Numbered from the stretch's first letter, positions 14,103 to 24,148 are shown. The stretch is 64,000 nt of DNA from Flavobacterium beibuense (GCF_004151245.1 NZ_JUIW01000010.1:150140-214139); one strand, 5' to 3'. The notes: generated from the sequence alone by a model not told the origin. Numbers and translations are program-made.

Positions 14103-14130
14103 GACACAGATGCCGGAGGCAAGGTGTGTC
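14103..14130. repeat. palindromic intergenic sequence
   Basis: GACACA at 14103-14108 and TGTGTC at 14125-14130 flank an inner GCC/GGC. G+C is high for an intergenic region here. It could be a REP-like unit or a second termination hairpin. Confidence 0.4.
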
Positions 14131-14195
14131 AGGGCAAAAATAGGGTAAAAAGTTTTTTAGCAATTATATTTTAACACTTGAGTGTTCCTGTTTAT

Positions 14196-16157
14196 TTAGT
14201 TTTTAATTAATCGTACGATTTTTCTTTCTCCACTTTCTTTTTTCAGTTCAAGCATATATATTCCCGATTCGTATCCTGAAAAATTGATGGTTGTTTCACC
14301 TGCATTCATAGCTCCGGTTCCTACAACACTACCCAGTACAGAATACAGTGTATACTCAAGATTAGTATCGGTGCTTATTGTAAGTATGCCGTTAACCGGG
14401 TTAGGATATATCTTTGTTTCCGCAAAAGCAAAGGAGTCAGTCTCTAAAACAGCTTCAATATCAATGCAGTAAGTCTGGCTGCCACATTCGTTTGTTACGG
14501 TAACGCACACACTGTAGTTTCCTGAATCGCTGAAAGTATGTGAAGGATTCTCTTCACCTGAGGTTGTTTCATCCCCAAAATCCCATTCTATAGTATCATA
14601 TCCTGATCCGTTGTAGGTAAATGTATAGGCTAACTGGTTTTCACTGTCCTGTTCAAACCCAAAACTAGGTTGAGGTAATGCACAATTACAATTATCGGTT
14701 CCGTATTTTGCTAAAAAGAAATCTGTTCCCGATGATCCGTTTACCAGTGTATCATCACCTACATATAGAAAATTTCCAAACCTGCCGCCTACATAGTAGT
14801 TGTTAAAACTGTCGGCAGCGAGGCTTTGCCCGTAGTCATAATAGCCCAAGTTGCCTGTAATGTTTGTCATTTCTATAATGGTTCCGTCGTTTTTGTTGAA
14901 CCGGGCAAAGAGCACGTCATAACCCTGATTGGTTTCAATGGCTAACTCTTCGCCCTGCCAACTTATAACTCCATAGCCCGTGGTAACTGCTACTTCATTA
15001 TTATTTATTGTTATACCATAACCCTGACTGTTTGAATTTTCGGTAGAAGCATTGGTTTCCCATATTCCTTCTCCACTTTCACTTATTTTTACTAAGAAGG
15101 GTGCTGAACCCGTAGTTTCATAGTTAAAAGTCAATCCGGCAAAAGTTTCACCATCTCTTGCGCCTCCTGTTATGTATATGTTATTTAGTTCGTCTATTGT
15201 TAAGTCGTTCAGGTATCCTCCAACTTCATTGCTGCTTTCCAGCTTCCATAAAAAGTCTCCTTCACTATTAAAACCTGCCAGATACATATTGTTTGTAATA
15301 GTTTGACCTCCCACAGTAATTGTACCCTGAGAATCTTTTCGTCCGGCAATATAAAAGTTACCGGTGTTATGGTTTCGTACTAATTTATATGTTGGGAAAA
15401 CGCCAGTAAATTGAATATCTGGTGTAATGGCTTCTGTAAAATTACCGTTAGTGTCATACTTTAAAATAAAAAAGTTATCCCCTTCAGTAGTGTTTACAAA
15501 ACTTCCATCGGCATAAGTGCCCGGTGGTAGCATACATAACCAATAGGTATTACCCTGAGCGTCTGTTTGGATATCTGCCCCTAAGCTGTGGCTCACGGCT
15601 TCTGCTAAAGTCACATCTTCAGATTGTGGCATCTTTAGCCATTGCATTTCGCCTGTGTTGTTGTATTTCAAAAGGAAAAGATTTCTCTTATGCTCATCAG
15701 GATTATTAGGATTACCCTGAGGTAATATGGTGTCGGTGTCAAAATGAACCGGATAATTTTGTGAAGTACGATATACAGTACCACCTACATAGATATTACC
15801 CTGAGCATCTGATTGTAAATTTTTGATAAAGTCTTTATCGCCTCCTCCAATAACTTTAGACCAGCGAAAATCGCCACTACAGCTATAGCTTGCTATAACA
15901 TAGTCACGATTGCTGCCGGCATCATATGGGGTAAGGTCCATATCCTCAAGATGTAGTCCGTTACGGCCTACAGATGCTAAAAAAAATACATTTCCATCGG
16001 CATCGGTAACTATAGATTCTGTTTTTTCATCACCCTGAATCTCATTATTGCTTCCTCCGGCAATACCCCATTGCCAGCTTTGGGAATGTGCAGAATAAGA
16101 CAGTGCGAACATGGCGATTACAAGTAGTGTGTTAAGTGTAAAGTAGTTCTTTTTCAT
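14196..16157 (-). CDS. secreted beta-propeller/PKD protein with T9SS type A sorting domain
   Basis: 653 aa from MKKNYFTLN (ATG at 16157), which gives a proper signal peptide ending near SYSAHSQ; a frame eight codons longer is less likely. Residues about 30-490 contain repeated 'D.QGN.Y..G' and 'D..NNIYITGG' motifs of SBBP-like beta-propeller repeats. A PKD domain follows (YDTIEWDFGDETTSGEENPSHTF, about 515-570). The C-terminus (KIYPNPVNGILTIS to GERKIVRLIKN) is a type A T9SS sorting domain. The protein is therefore exported through the outer membrane and either released or surface-attached. No substrate is indicated. Confidence 0.9.
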   Translation of the reverse strand: MKKNYFTLNTLLVIAMFALSYSAHSQSWQWGIAGGSNNEIQGDEKTESIVTDADGNVFFLASVGRNGLHLEDMDLTPYDAGSNRDYVIASYSCSGDFRWSKVIGGGDKDFIKNLQSDAQGNIYVGGTVYRTSQNYPVHFDTDTILPQGNPNNPDEHKRNLFLLKYNNTGEMQWLKMPQSEDVTLAEAVSHSLGADIQTDAQGNTYWLCMLPPGTYADGSFVNTTEGDNFFILKYDTNGNFTEAITPDIQFTGVFPTYKLVRNHNTGNFYIAGRKDSQGTITVGGQTITNNMYLAGFNSEGDFLWKLESSNEVGGYLNDLTIDELNNIYITGGARDGETFAGLTFNYETTGSAPFLVKISESGEGIWETNASTENSNSQGYGITINNNEVAVTTGYGVISWQGEELAIETNQGYDVLFARFNKNDGTIIEMTNITGNLGYYDYGQSLAADSFNNYYVGGRFGNFLYVGDDTLVNGSSGTDFFLAKYGTDNCNCALPQPSFGFEQDSENQLAYTFTYNGSGYDTIEWDFGDETTSGEENPSHTFSDSGNYSVCVTVTNECGSQTYCIDIEAVLETDSFAFAETKIYPNPVNGILTISTDTNLEYTLYSVLGSVVGTGAMNAGETTINFSGYESGIYMLELKKESGERKIVRLIKN

Positions 16158-16199
16158 AAAAATTAAGTTTATGTTGAGCAATTTCTATAATGACAAAAA

Positions 16200-16220
16200 G
16201 CCGGCAGTTTTACTGCCGGC
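16200..16220 (-). terminator. terminator downstream of the 1629-aa surface protein
   Basis: The stem GCCGGCAGT/ACTGCCGGC with a three-base loop is followed on the minus strand by TTTTTG. Confidence 0.85.
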
Positions 16221-16239
16221 CAATTGCATTATAATAGTT

Positions 16240-19200
16240 TTAATGTATTATAAGGTTTTTCTGCATAAGCATAGTACCGTTTTCTTTCATAACTATTATG
16301 TATTGACCTGCTGCCAGTCGGCCCAGGTTAAAGTTCCATGTTCCTTTTTGTTCTGTAGGAGTATAAGTTTCCAGTAGAACTCCAAGAAGGTTGTAAACCT
16401 GAATAGTTTTTTCTGAATCTGCAAAAGCATAACTGTAGTTCATAGCTACATTTTCTTTAGCAGGGTTAGGAGCAATAACTAAGTTATAGCCTGTTACTTC
16501 TGCGAAGTTATTTGTATCAGCTGCCTCAGCCGGTCTTTCTCCTGTACATCCAGGTAATTCAAGTCCAATTTTAACTCTACAGGTTTTGCCATCAATAACA
16601 GTTTCAAACATAACAGTTACAAATCCTCCAGAGAATCCGTTTAATGGAATCAATTGTACAGGATATGCTGCTTGTCCCGGATTAAGCGTAATTGATGAAG
16701 GAACAAATATGCCTTCGTTGCCAGGCAGTGTTAAAGTTGTTTGAACCGGTATACCATAAGCGTTGTAGATGTCAAATAGTACGTTATAATAACAATAACC
16801 ATGATCATATACAGGCTTAAGATCTTTTACTCTTATCTCAAACTCACAACCGGCACACTCTTCCTGTTCAATATTTACCTCGTTACTAATCCTGTCACAG
16901 TATCCGTTGTTAAGAACAAGCTGATAAGTACCTGCTCCAGGATATGCCACAGGCTGATTAGCAGCAGGGGAATTTGAGCCCGAATTTATTGCTGAACCAT
17001 TGTATAGCCAATGCCATGAAGGGAAAGAATAAGGGTCAGTGCCTTGCAGGTAAGCCGTTTCTAAGTCACAAAGTGTATAACAGCCAGCCGGCACATTCCA
17101 TAAATAAATTACAGGGTCTTTAGGAACATCAATTTGCGCTGTGCTGGAACAACCATATTGGTTTGTAAAGCGCACCTGATATGCACCTCCCTGAGTTACG
17201 TTTATAATGTCAGAGTTTGTATTAAAGCTATGTTCTCCATTACTCCAGTTAAATGTACCTATTTCACCAGCTGTAGCTATAAGCTTAACGGTATATGGAT
17301 CACAGTGAACATTAGCTATCATAATGGAAGGGGCACTAGGTATAGGTCTTACAGTTACTGTATGGGTATCTGTAGTTGTGCAATAGCCGCCTACTCCGTT
17401 AGGAGTTTGTACTGTAACCGTATAAGTGTAGGTTGTTATAGCACTTGCAAAATCTGTTATAGTGTTTGTTGAGCCTACAACATTTCCGTTTTTGGTCCAT
17501 GTATACAGAGTTCCTGTAGGTCCAGCAGGAGTTGAAAGACCAAATCCTTCGTTGTAGCAAATTTCATCCGGTCCTGCAATTTGGGCCGGAGTTGGTTCTA
17601 CAAAAGTTACAGTTACAGGGTTATCAAGCCCAATTTCTTTATAACAGTCATAATCCCCGCTTACAACTACCCAATAACTACCAGGCTGAGTGATATTGAA
17701 GGTATTTACGGTAGTTGTCCCTACCACTTGGTTTCCTTTCATCCATTCAAAATTAGTTGGCATTGGTGTGCTTAAATCCGGAGTATATGTTAACGTACTT
17801 GTGCTGCCTTCGCAGGCTACTAACGGATTTGCCGAAATAGTTCCGGAAAGGTTATTTGCCTTAACTTCTATAGGGTCATGATAATAAATATCAGTACAGC
17901 CGTATTGATTTTGTACCCATACTTTAATGTGGTAATCATCTACATCGGTATAAACCTTAGTTGGATTTGGCTGTAAGTTACTTGAACCGTCCTCAAAAAC
18001 CCACTGATAAGTTAATCCCGGTTGAGGATTATCTAATGCTAGTTCAAAAGGAGTGCCCTGACAGATTTCCGCCGGTATAGTAAACGTAGCGTCTGGCATA
18101 TCCGGAAGATTTATTGTTATCGGGCTTGTACTGCATGCAGGATACCCACTACCTTGAATGATAAGTTGTAAAGTATGATTACCCGGAGCTAAGTTAATAG
18201 TATAAGAGTTAGCCGGGCTGTTAGATACAGTGCTGCCATCTACTATAAACTCATAATTCTGCATAGGAGTAAGCGGATGGTAATTAGAGTGATCTAATAG
18301 GGTAACGCTATAATCGCCTCCTGTACCGCAGGTAATATTATATCTTAGATCTGGCATGTAAGGCACCAGTACATCATAGTATTTATCTACTACACAACTA
18401 CCGTATATTGCTCTGTAGAATATTCTGTATGTTCCTGATTCACCAAATGTAAACTGTGCTGATGTTGAACTAACTGAAGATACAGATAATGCGGCTGGTT
18501 GTGAGAACCACTGATATCCCGTAGGGCTTCCTGAAGCACTTGCAGTTGCAGAAATAACACCACAGTTATTTGTTCCGAATACCGTTACTGTTGGTTCCGG
18601 AGTTATGGTACAAGGTGTTACATTACAGTTACCATTGTATCTTACTTTATTAGTAACCGTAGTACAATAACCATTGCTTACCTCGGCATAATACTCGCCG
18701 TATCCTAAACCTAAGGCACCAAGGTCTATACTAGGCACGCCCGAGGTTATAACATTGCCATTATGATACCATATTACACTGGAAGCACTTCCAAAACCTC
18801 CCTGAATATTTACAGTTAGTATATCATCTATAGCCGATTCAGGACATACAGAATAAGTACCACCCGGAGTAATACTGGCTACCGGTGCAGGTATAACCGT
18901 AATAGTGTGGAATATTTCTGCCGGCATTGGGCAGCCGTTAGGGTTTTGTATTGTAATATGAACAGTATAGTTGGTGTTGCCACCATTTGTATTGTCATAA
19001 GAATAAATGATAGGTGCCAGTGGATTAGTACTGGTATATGGTGTAGAACCATCACCAAAATCGCATATAACAGTACCTGTTGTTACACCTGTCATTGTTA
19101 AGGTAAAAGGAGTATCGGCGCATATAGATGTAATAGGGTTAACTAATGATACCGGAGGAGTTTGTACAATGTCTACGTAGAAAAACTCTTCATGTGGGAT

Positions 19201-21129
19201 ACCACATTTTGTAACAACTAATTTTATCTGCACGCCGGTTGCTGATTCCTGATTCCAAAGAATTTCTACCTGATTGGTTCCGTTTCCTGTGCTAATACTA
19301 CCTCTGTTTGAAGGAGTTATACTCCATGAGTAGAATTCACCATCGGTATAGTTTGTTTGGTATGTGGCATAGCTACTACCGCAAACAACATTATCTCCTA
19401 TTATTGGTGCATTAACAACCGGTGCAGTTACTGTTTTTATAACATAATCTGACGGACAGTTAGGGTCGGTAGAATTTTCTCTCCTTGCCCTTACTTCATA
19501 AGGCCCTGCTCCTGTAAACGTAATATTTACGCTGTTGCCAGTATTGCTGCCGTTAATTGTACCGTCTGTTGGATCTATATCCCAGGTTATTATGGTGCCA
19601 GGAATGTTGTTTGTTACCGAGTAGGTTTCGGCGATGCCCGGGCATGCTGTAGATGGTCCTGTAATAGCAGACGGAGTTTGCTCTTTATTTCTTATTACTA
19701 TTGATATCTGACTTGGCCTACAGAAGGTAGTTCCGTTAACTTTTAAAATATAATTTCCTGCTTGTGTAAATGTTTTTGTAAATGTATTTCCACTTCCGGT
19801 TTGTGTGCCGCCAGGTCCTGTAAGTGTCCAAGAACCTGTGTAGCCATTACTTAGCTGATAAGTTTCTGTGCTGTTTATACACATAGCGGTATCACCGGAT
19901 ATTTCTGCTTTTGGCTTAACGGTAATTTGTATCTCTGCCGTACCTCCACAGTTTAGTAATGTGTTGTTGTAAGTTGCACTTAAAGTTATAGTGCCGGCAG
20001 ACGTAGGTGCTGAAACTACCACTTCGTTAGCAAGAGGCGTATTTATTAAAGTTGCGCCTGTTCCGTTTGAGGAGATAGTCCAATTGAAATTAGTTGAAGG
20101 CCATTGTGGCAATTTGTATATGTTTTGTTCGCCAACACATATTGTAGTATCACCTAAAATTGTGCCTTTACTTAATATTACAGGGACTTTTATAGTCGTT
20201 ACGCCTGCACATTTAATGTCGCAACCTGTGGCATCAAAGCTTACATAGCCAAATCCTGACTCGTCTACATTATCCCATACTACATCAATGCTTTGTCCGT
20301 AAGGTTGTGGCGATACAATATGTCCACCATCTACATGCCAGTTAAAGCCTACATTAGCACATAATTCCCCTACTTCATTGCTAACACTATAACTAGCTGT
20401 TGCACCATCGCAGACAACTCCGGGACAAACGATCTCAACGCCAGGGAATTTGTCTACCTTGATGTCCGTTTTGAAGGTGCTTGTGCAGTTACAGGCATTT
20501 GTTACGGTTAAATATACCGTATATGGACCGTCTTGCTGATAGGCATGTACCGGCTCAAATTCTGTAGAAGTTGTATTGTCGCCAAAATCCCAAAAATAAG
20601 AGATAAGCTCAGTACCTCCCATATTATCTGATAGATTAGTGAAATACAGATCCTGATCTATACAGGCTTCAATGGTTTGCCCGGGATGATACGGCTCTAC
20701 CGTAAAAAGGGCTTTTGGTGAAACGATAATTTCCACGCAAATTTCTTCTACCTGTACTGTTCCGTCATTTTTGGTGACCTCGGCAGATACTGATGCGGCA
20801 CCCGAAGATCCCCAGACAACTACACATTGTGTAAGATTCTGGCTTTGGATTGTACCTCCGCCTACTGTCCATTGTGTATTGTTCCAGTTAGCGCTATTAC
20901 CTGTTAAGGAATAGGTAACCGTACTGTTTTCACATACCCTTACGCAGGGTCCGTCGTTAATGTCTTCTACATATTCACGTTTTTTGTCGTCGTAAACAAG
21001 ACATCCTGTTTCTTTATCCCAAAGGATTGAAATTGCTTGCTGTGCATTTACTGTGTGTGTGAATGCAATAAAAAATATTGCAAGTGCCAGCACGTGCCGC
21101 GTTTTTAGCGGCCATGAAAAGTTCCTCAT
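16240..21129 (-). CDS. giant PKD/Ig-repeat surface protein with T9SS type A sorting domain
   Basis: A 1629-aa protein. A signal peptide (to about residue 29, HTVNAQ) is followed by a string of Ig-like and PKD-like modules. Clear PKD motifs are LISYFWDFGDNTTSTEFEP near residue 175, VICDFGDGSTPYTS near 695 and YQWVFEDGSSNLQPNP near 1050. Cysteine pairs and 'CxG...YxLxNG' patterns recur. The C-terminus (LVIAPNPAKENVAMNYS to LMQKNLIIH) is a T9SS type A sorting domain. It is probably an adhesin or matrix protein displayed or released by T9SS. The same strand carries another T9SS cargo gene just downstream, separated by a terminator, so they are probably separate transcripts. Confidence 0.9.
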   Translation of the reverse strand: MRNFSWPLKTRHVLALAIFFIAFTHTVNAQQAISILWDKETGCLVYDDKKREYVEDINDGPCVRVCENSTVTYSLTGNSANWNNTQWTVGGGTIQSQNLTQCVVVWGSSGAASVSAEVTKNDGTVQVEEICVEIIVSPKALFTVEPYHPGQTIEACIDQDLYFTNLSDNMGGTELISYFWDFGDNTTSTEFEPVHAYQQDGPYTVYLTVTNACNCTSTFKTDIKVDKFPGVEIVCPGVVCDGATASYSVSNEVGELCANVGFNWHVDGGHIVSPQPYGQSIDVVWDNVDESGFGYVSFDATGCDIKCAGVTTIKVPVILSKGTILGDTTICVGEQNIYKLPQWPSTNFNWTISSNGTGATLINTPLANEVVVSAPTSAGTITLSATYNNTLLNCGGTAEIQITVKPKAEISGDTAMCINSTETYQLSNGYTGSWTLTGPGGTQTGSGNTFTKTFTQAGNYILKVNGTTFCRPSQISIVIRNKEQTPSAITGPSTACPGIAETYSVTNNIPGTIITWDIDPTDGTINGSNTGNSVNITFTGAGPYEVRARRENSTDPNCPSDYVIKTVTAPVVNAPIIGDNVVCGSSYATYQTNYTDGEFYSWSITPSNRGSISTGNGTNQVEILWNQESATGVQIKLVVTKCGIPHEEFFYVDIVQTPPVSLVNPITSICADTPFTLTMTGVTTGTVICDFGDGSTPYTSTNPLAPIIYSYDNTNGGNTNYTVHITIQNPNGCPMPAEIFHTITVIPAPVASITPGGTYSVCPESAIDDILTVNIQGGFGSASSVIWYHNGNVITSGVPSIDLGALGLGYGEYYAEVSNGYCTTVTNKVRYNGNCNVTPCTITPEPTVTVFGTNNCGVISATASASGSPTGYQWFSQPAALSVSSVSSTSAQFTFGESGTYRIFYRAIYGSCVVDKYYDVLVPYMPDLRYNITCGTGGDYSVTLLDHSNYHPLTPMQNYEFIVDGSTVSNSPANSYTINLAPGNHTLQLIIQGSGYPACSTSPITINLPDMPDATFTIPAEICQGTPFELALDNPQPGLTYQWVFEDGSSNLQPNPTKVYTDVDDYHIKVWVQNQYGCTDIYYHDPIEVKANNLSGTISANPLVACEGSTSTLTYTPDLSTPMPTNFEWMKGNQVVGTTTVNTFNITQPGSYWVVVSGDYDCYKEIGLDNPVTVTFVEPTPAQIAGPDEICYNEGFGLSTPAGPTGTLYTWTKNGNVVGSTNTITDFASAITTYTYTVTVQTPNGVGGYCTTTDTHTVTVRPIPSAPSIMIANVHCDPYTVKLIATAGEIGTFNWSNGEHSFNTNSDIINVTQGGAYQVRFTNQYGCSSTAQIDVPKDPVIYLWNVPAGCYTLCDLETAYLQGTDPYSFPSWHWLYNGSAINSGSNSPAANQPVAYPGAGTYQLVLNNGYCDRISNEVNIEQEECAGCEFEIRVKDLKPVYDHGYCYYNVLFDIYNAYGIPVQTTLTLPGNEGIFVPSSITLNPGQAAYPVQLIPLNGFSGGFVTVMFETVIDGKTCRVKIGLELPGCTGERPAEAADTNNFAEVTGYNLVIAPNPAKENVAMNYSYAFADSEKTIQVYNLLGVLLETYTPTEQKGTWNFNLGRLAAGQYIIVMKENGTMLMQKNLIIH

Positions 21130-21441
21130 AGTAAGGCAGGGTTTTAGATTGGTTAAACATCTGTTTTTTAGCTTTTTAAAGTTAATTATGAAAAATGATG
21201 TTAAAATGTTAACAAAAAGCTAAATGTTTAAATTTTATTAACGTTTTGCTAAAAAAGCCTTAAAAACAAGGCGTTTCCAATTTATAACATTTATAGCCTA
21301 AAATGTTATAAATAAAACAATATATTTGTTTTGTAAATATTTTTTAAAAAAAGCGAGCTAATGCTGAAAAAAAAATATTCATTTTTTGATTTAATAAAAC
21401 TGATTGAGAATGTGTTTATAAATTAAAAAACAAACTTTTGT
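21130..21441. other. 312-base intergenic region
   Basis: Very A+T-rich and without a supported gene. It must hold the promoter of the 1629-aa protein gene (minus strand) and the region after the start of that gene's upstream neighbour. I see no convincing TAnnTTTG-type promoter in the right orientation and no strong hairpin. Confidence 0.6.
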
Positions 21442-22218
21442 CTAATTTTTCTCATGTTTTTCATTGAGATATTTCCAATATCGTTTAGGTAAATACTGAA
21501 TGTGGAGTTTCATGTTCTTTCTTGCCGGTATATTTGTGCTCTTATAATAGTCTTTCCAAAGCACATCTGCGAGTTCTTCTTTTTCGTCCAGCATGTTAGC
21601 AGGAAGGAGTGGTTTTGAAGTATCAACATTCTGTATAAACTCATAAGAGATTATCTCTACAGTGTTGAGGTCATAATAGAGTCCGTATTTTCTTTTTACA
21701 TCATAAATAACCCATTTTTGGTCGGCAAAGCGCTTTTTGAAAAAGGAAGAAATAAGAGGGAGTATATTAAAATCGGGTTCGGCAGGGGCGTAGTAAATAC
21801 TGTCTGTCGTTTGCTGAAAGCGTATAAAAGCAGTAAAACGATGCTTTTCGCGACCTACCATCCTGTTCATTTTAGAAACAGCCATTACATGAGGATTGCC
21901 AAAATTGTTTTCGGCTCCCGGCGGATTATCAAAAACGTATCGGGCAAATTCAAACAGGTGCTGAAAAATAACAGGATCTTCACTAAGGTATGTTCTGTAA
22001 AAATTAAAAAGCCACTCGGGGCTAATCTTCTTTTTCAGGCCTTTCCATACCCTGTCGGCTTTAGCAGGGTCGCTTGTTACTATATGTGGTTCTTCAAGCA
22101 TAGAAGGCTGATAGTGCCTGTCCCAAAACAACTGTACTGCTTTGGGTTTGTATTCATAAAATTCAAAAATGGCAGTAAGCAGGCCCTCAAAGCTTCCGTC
22201 GAAAACATAAGTAATCAT
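21442..22218 (-). CDS. predicted DNA repair/modification protein, radical SAM partner (TIGR03915 type)
   Basis: A 258-aa protein starting MITYVFDGSFEGLLTAIFEFYE, the typical opening of the family that accompanies the TIGR03916 radical SAM protein. The C-terminal half (about 95-235) contains NPHVMAVSKMNRMVGREKHRFTAFIRF, then KRFADQKWVIYDVKRKYGLYYD, matching a DUF4130-like domain. It begins two bases after the stop of the radical SAM gene, so the two are translationally coupled. The pair is predicted to act in DNA repair or modification, but the reaction is not known. Confidence 0.88.
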   Translation of the reverse strand: MITYVFDGSFEGLLTAIFEFYEYKPKAVQLFWDRHYQPSMLEEPHIVTSDPAKADRVWKGLKKKISPEWLFNFYRTYLSEDPVIFQHLFEFARYVFDNPPGAENNFGNPHVMAVSKMNRMVGREKHRFTAFIRFQQTTDSIYYAPAEPDFNILPLISSFFKKRFADQKWVIYDVKRKYGLYYDLNTVEIISYEFIQNVDTSKPLLPANMLDEKEELADVLWKDYYKSTNIPARKNMKLHIQYLPKRYWKYLNEKHEKN

Positions 22219-22220
22219 AA

Positions 22221-23483
22221 TTAAAACAGGCTTAACTGGTTTTGTGCAACCTTTAGATATTTACTGTTAGTTTCACTAAGGATAAGTCCTTTAATGTGTG
22301 AAGGCTCCGGATCATTAAGTTGGTAAGGAGTGTCTGCACAGCGCATAAAAAACTTTGCCCTGTTATAGGCTACACCAATTTTTTTGAGCTGGTCGCTGCG
22401 TAGCTTTCCAAATTTTCTTGCCTTGATAATCTTTAATGCCGATTGTGTGCCTATTCCCGGTATACGGAGTATCATACGGTAATCGGCAGTATTGATATCA
22501 ACAGGAAACTGCTCAGGATTGCGTAGTGCCCAACTTAATTTAGGATCAATATCGGTATCCAGATGTGGGTTGTTAGGGTTAAGCAACTCATGTACTTCAA
22601 AACCGTAAAAGCGCATAAGCGAGTCGGTCTGGTAAAGACGGTTTTCACGAAGCAGGGGAGGCTGGCTTCCTATTTGCGGCATACGGCTGTCGTAACTGAT
22701 AGGTATATAACCGGAATAATAAACCCTTTTCAGTTTAAAGTTCTTATAGTATTCGGCAGCGCTGTACATGATCTCCATGTCTGTTTCCGGTGTGGCGCCT
22801 ATTACCATTTGTGTGCTCTGTCCGGCAGGTACAAACTTTGGGATGCTCTTAATGAGTCCGGTTTTCTTTTCGTCTTTATATTGTGTAATGGTGTTTTGTA
22901 TAAAGCCTAAGGGTTTTTTTACCTCTTCGTGCGATTTATCTGGGGCAAGGAGTTTTAGCCCGGTTTCGGTAGGCATTTCAAGATTAATGCTCATCCTGTC
23001 GGCATAAAGCCCTGCCTCTGTAAGCAGTTCACGGCTTGCGCCAGGTATGGTCTTTAGATGAATGTAACCGTTAAAGCGCTCCTCAAGGCGAAGTTTTTTT
23101 ACAATACGTAAAAGGCGCTCCATGGTAAAATCGGCATCCTTAAAAATACCGGAACTTAAAAATAATCCTTCGATATAGTTACGGCGGTAAAAGCTAATGG
23201 TAAGGTCTACTACCTCCTGTACAGTAAAGGCAGCACGTTTTATATCGTTGCTTTTGCGGGAAACGCAAAAAGCACAATCATAAATGCAATGGTTGGTAAG
23301 CAGAATTTTTAGCAGCGAGACACAGCGTCCGTCTTCGGTATAAGTGTGGCAAATACCACTGGCGTGGCTATTACCAAGACCTTTATTGTCATTTTTTCTG
23401 TTGCTGCCACTGGAAGAACAGGAAACATCATACTTGGCGGCGTCAGCTAAAATAGATAGCTTTTCACGGATGCGGTCATACAT
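22221..23483 (-). CDS. putative DNA modification/repair radical SAM protein (TIGR03916 type)
   Basis: A 420-aa radical SAM protein with the cluster-binding motif CIYDCAFC (CxxxCxxC) near residue 67. Upstream cysteines (VSCSSSGSNRK, GICHTYTEDGRCV) are typical of this family. The C-terminal part (about 325-385) contains a helix-hairpin-helix-like DNA-binding segment, DINTADYRMILRIPGIGTQSALKI. It is followed, with a two-base gap, by its usual partner gene. Its ATG lies inside an 18-bp perfect inverted repeat (23480-23527), which suggests translational or transcriptional control. The chemistry is unknown. Confidence 0.9.
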   Translation of the reverse strand: MYDRIREKLSILADAAKYDVSCSSSGSNRKNDNKGLGNSHASGICHTYTEDGRCVSLLKILLTNHCIYDCAFCVSRKSNDIKRAAFTVQEVVDLTISFYRRNYIEGLFLSSGIFKDADFTMERLLRIVKKLRLEERFNGYIHLKTIPGASRELLTEAGLYADRMSINLEMPTETGLKLLAPDKSHEEVKKPLGFIQNTITQYKDEKKTGLIKSIPKFVPAGQSTQMVIGATPETDMEIMYSAAEYYKNFKLKRVYYSGYIPISYDSRMPQIGSQPPLLRENRLYQTDSLMRFYGFEVHELLNPNNPHLDTDIDPKLSWALRNPEQFPVDINTADYRMILRIPGIGTQSALKIIKARKFGKLRSDQLKKIGVAYNRAKFFMRCADTPYQLNDPEPSHIKGLILSETNSKYLKVAQNQLSLF

Positions 23484-23527
23484 ATAAGATTATTTTCTAA
23501 CAAAACTATGAAAATAATCTTATATGT
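23480..23527. promoter_or_regulatory. 18-bp perfect inverted repeat covering the radical SAM start codon
   Basis: The arms 23480-23497 and 23510-23527 are exact reverse complements (18 of 18), with a 12-nt spacer. On the minus strand the 3' arm contains the ATG at 23483. It lies between ribE and the radical SAM gene. There is no T run after it, so it is unlikely to be a simple terminator. It could be an mRNA hairpin that hides the start codon, or an operator dyad. Confidence 0.7.
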
Positions 23528-23542
23528 GATATTGAACAAAAG

Positions 23543-24133
23543 TTAATTTCTCAGTTCGTGGATACGACTCACATACTTGCCTATCACATCAAATTCCAGG
23601 TTAATTACAGTGCCTGGTTTTATGTGTTTAAAGTTAGTGTGCTCGTGAGTATAAGGTATAATTGCAACGCTAAATTCATTTGGTTTAGAGTTTACCACCG
23701 TAAGGCTAACCCCATTTACGGTAATCGAGCCTTTTTCTATAGTGATGTTGCTTAAATTCTTATCATACTCAAAAGTATAGTACCAGCTTCCGTTAGCCTC
23801 TTCCACACTTTTGCATACACCTGTTTGGTCAACATGTCCCTGTACGATATGGCCATCCAGCCTGTCGCCCAGTTTCATACCTCTTTCCAGGTTTACAATT
23901 TCTCCTTCTTTCCATAAGCCTAAATTTGTTTTTTCAAGTGTTTCCCTAATGGCTGTTACGGTGTAGGTTTCTTCGGTAAGCGATACTACTGTTAGGCAAA
24001 CCCCGTTGTGTGATACGCTTTGGTCAATTTTAAGTTCGGGTGTTAAAGATGAGTGTATGATTATGTGAAGATTGCCGTTGTCTTTCCTTAATTCTCTAAT
24101 GGTTCCAAGTGTTTCTACGATTCCTGTAAACAT
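23543..24133 (-). CDS. ribE: riboflavin synthase (alpha subunit)
   Basis: A 196-aa protein with the two lumazine-binding half-domains of riboflavin synthase. The start MFTGIVETLGTIREL is the family signature. SHNGVCLTVV near residue 41 and its repeat ITVNGVSLTVV near 140 mark the two halves, and LGDRLDGHIVQGHVDQTG joins them. It converts two 6,7-dimethyl-8-ribityllumazine molecules to riboflavin plus the pyrimidine precursor. It is divergent from pdxA, with a 54-base shared promoter region. Confidence 0.95.
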   Translation of the reverse strand: MFTGIVETLGTIRELRKDNGNLHIIIHSSLTPELKIDQSVSHNGVCLTVVSLTEETYTVTAIRETLEKTNLGLWKEGEIVNLERGMKLGDRLDGHIVQGHVDQTGVCKSVEEANGSWYYTFEYDKNLSNITIEKGSITVNGVSLTVVNSKPNEFSVAIIPYTHEHTNFKHIKPGTVINLEFDVIGKYVSRIHELRN

Positions 24134-24148
24134 CCTGATTTAATTTTA

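Noticed and set aside
17134..20248. Plus-strand open frames opposite the 1629-aa surface-protein gene
   Set aside because: They lie fully antisense to a clear coding frame and have cysteine- and tyrosine-rich, low-complexity translations with no recognised domain.
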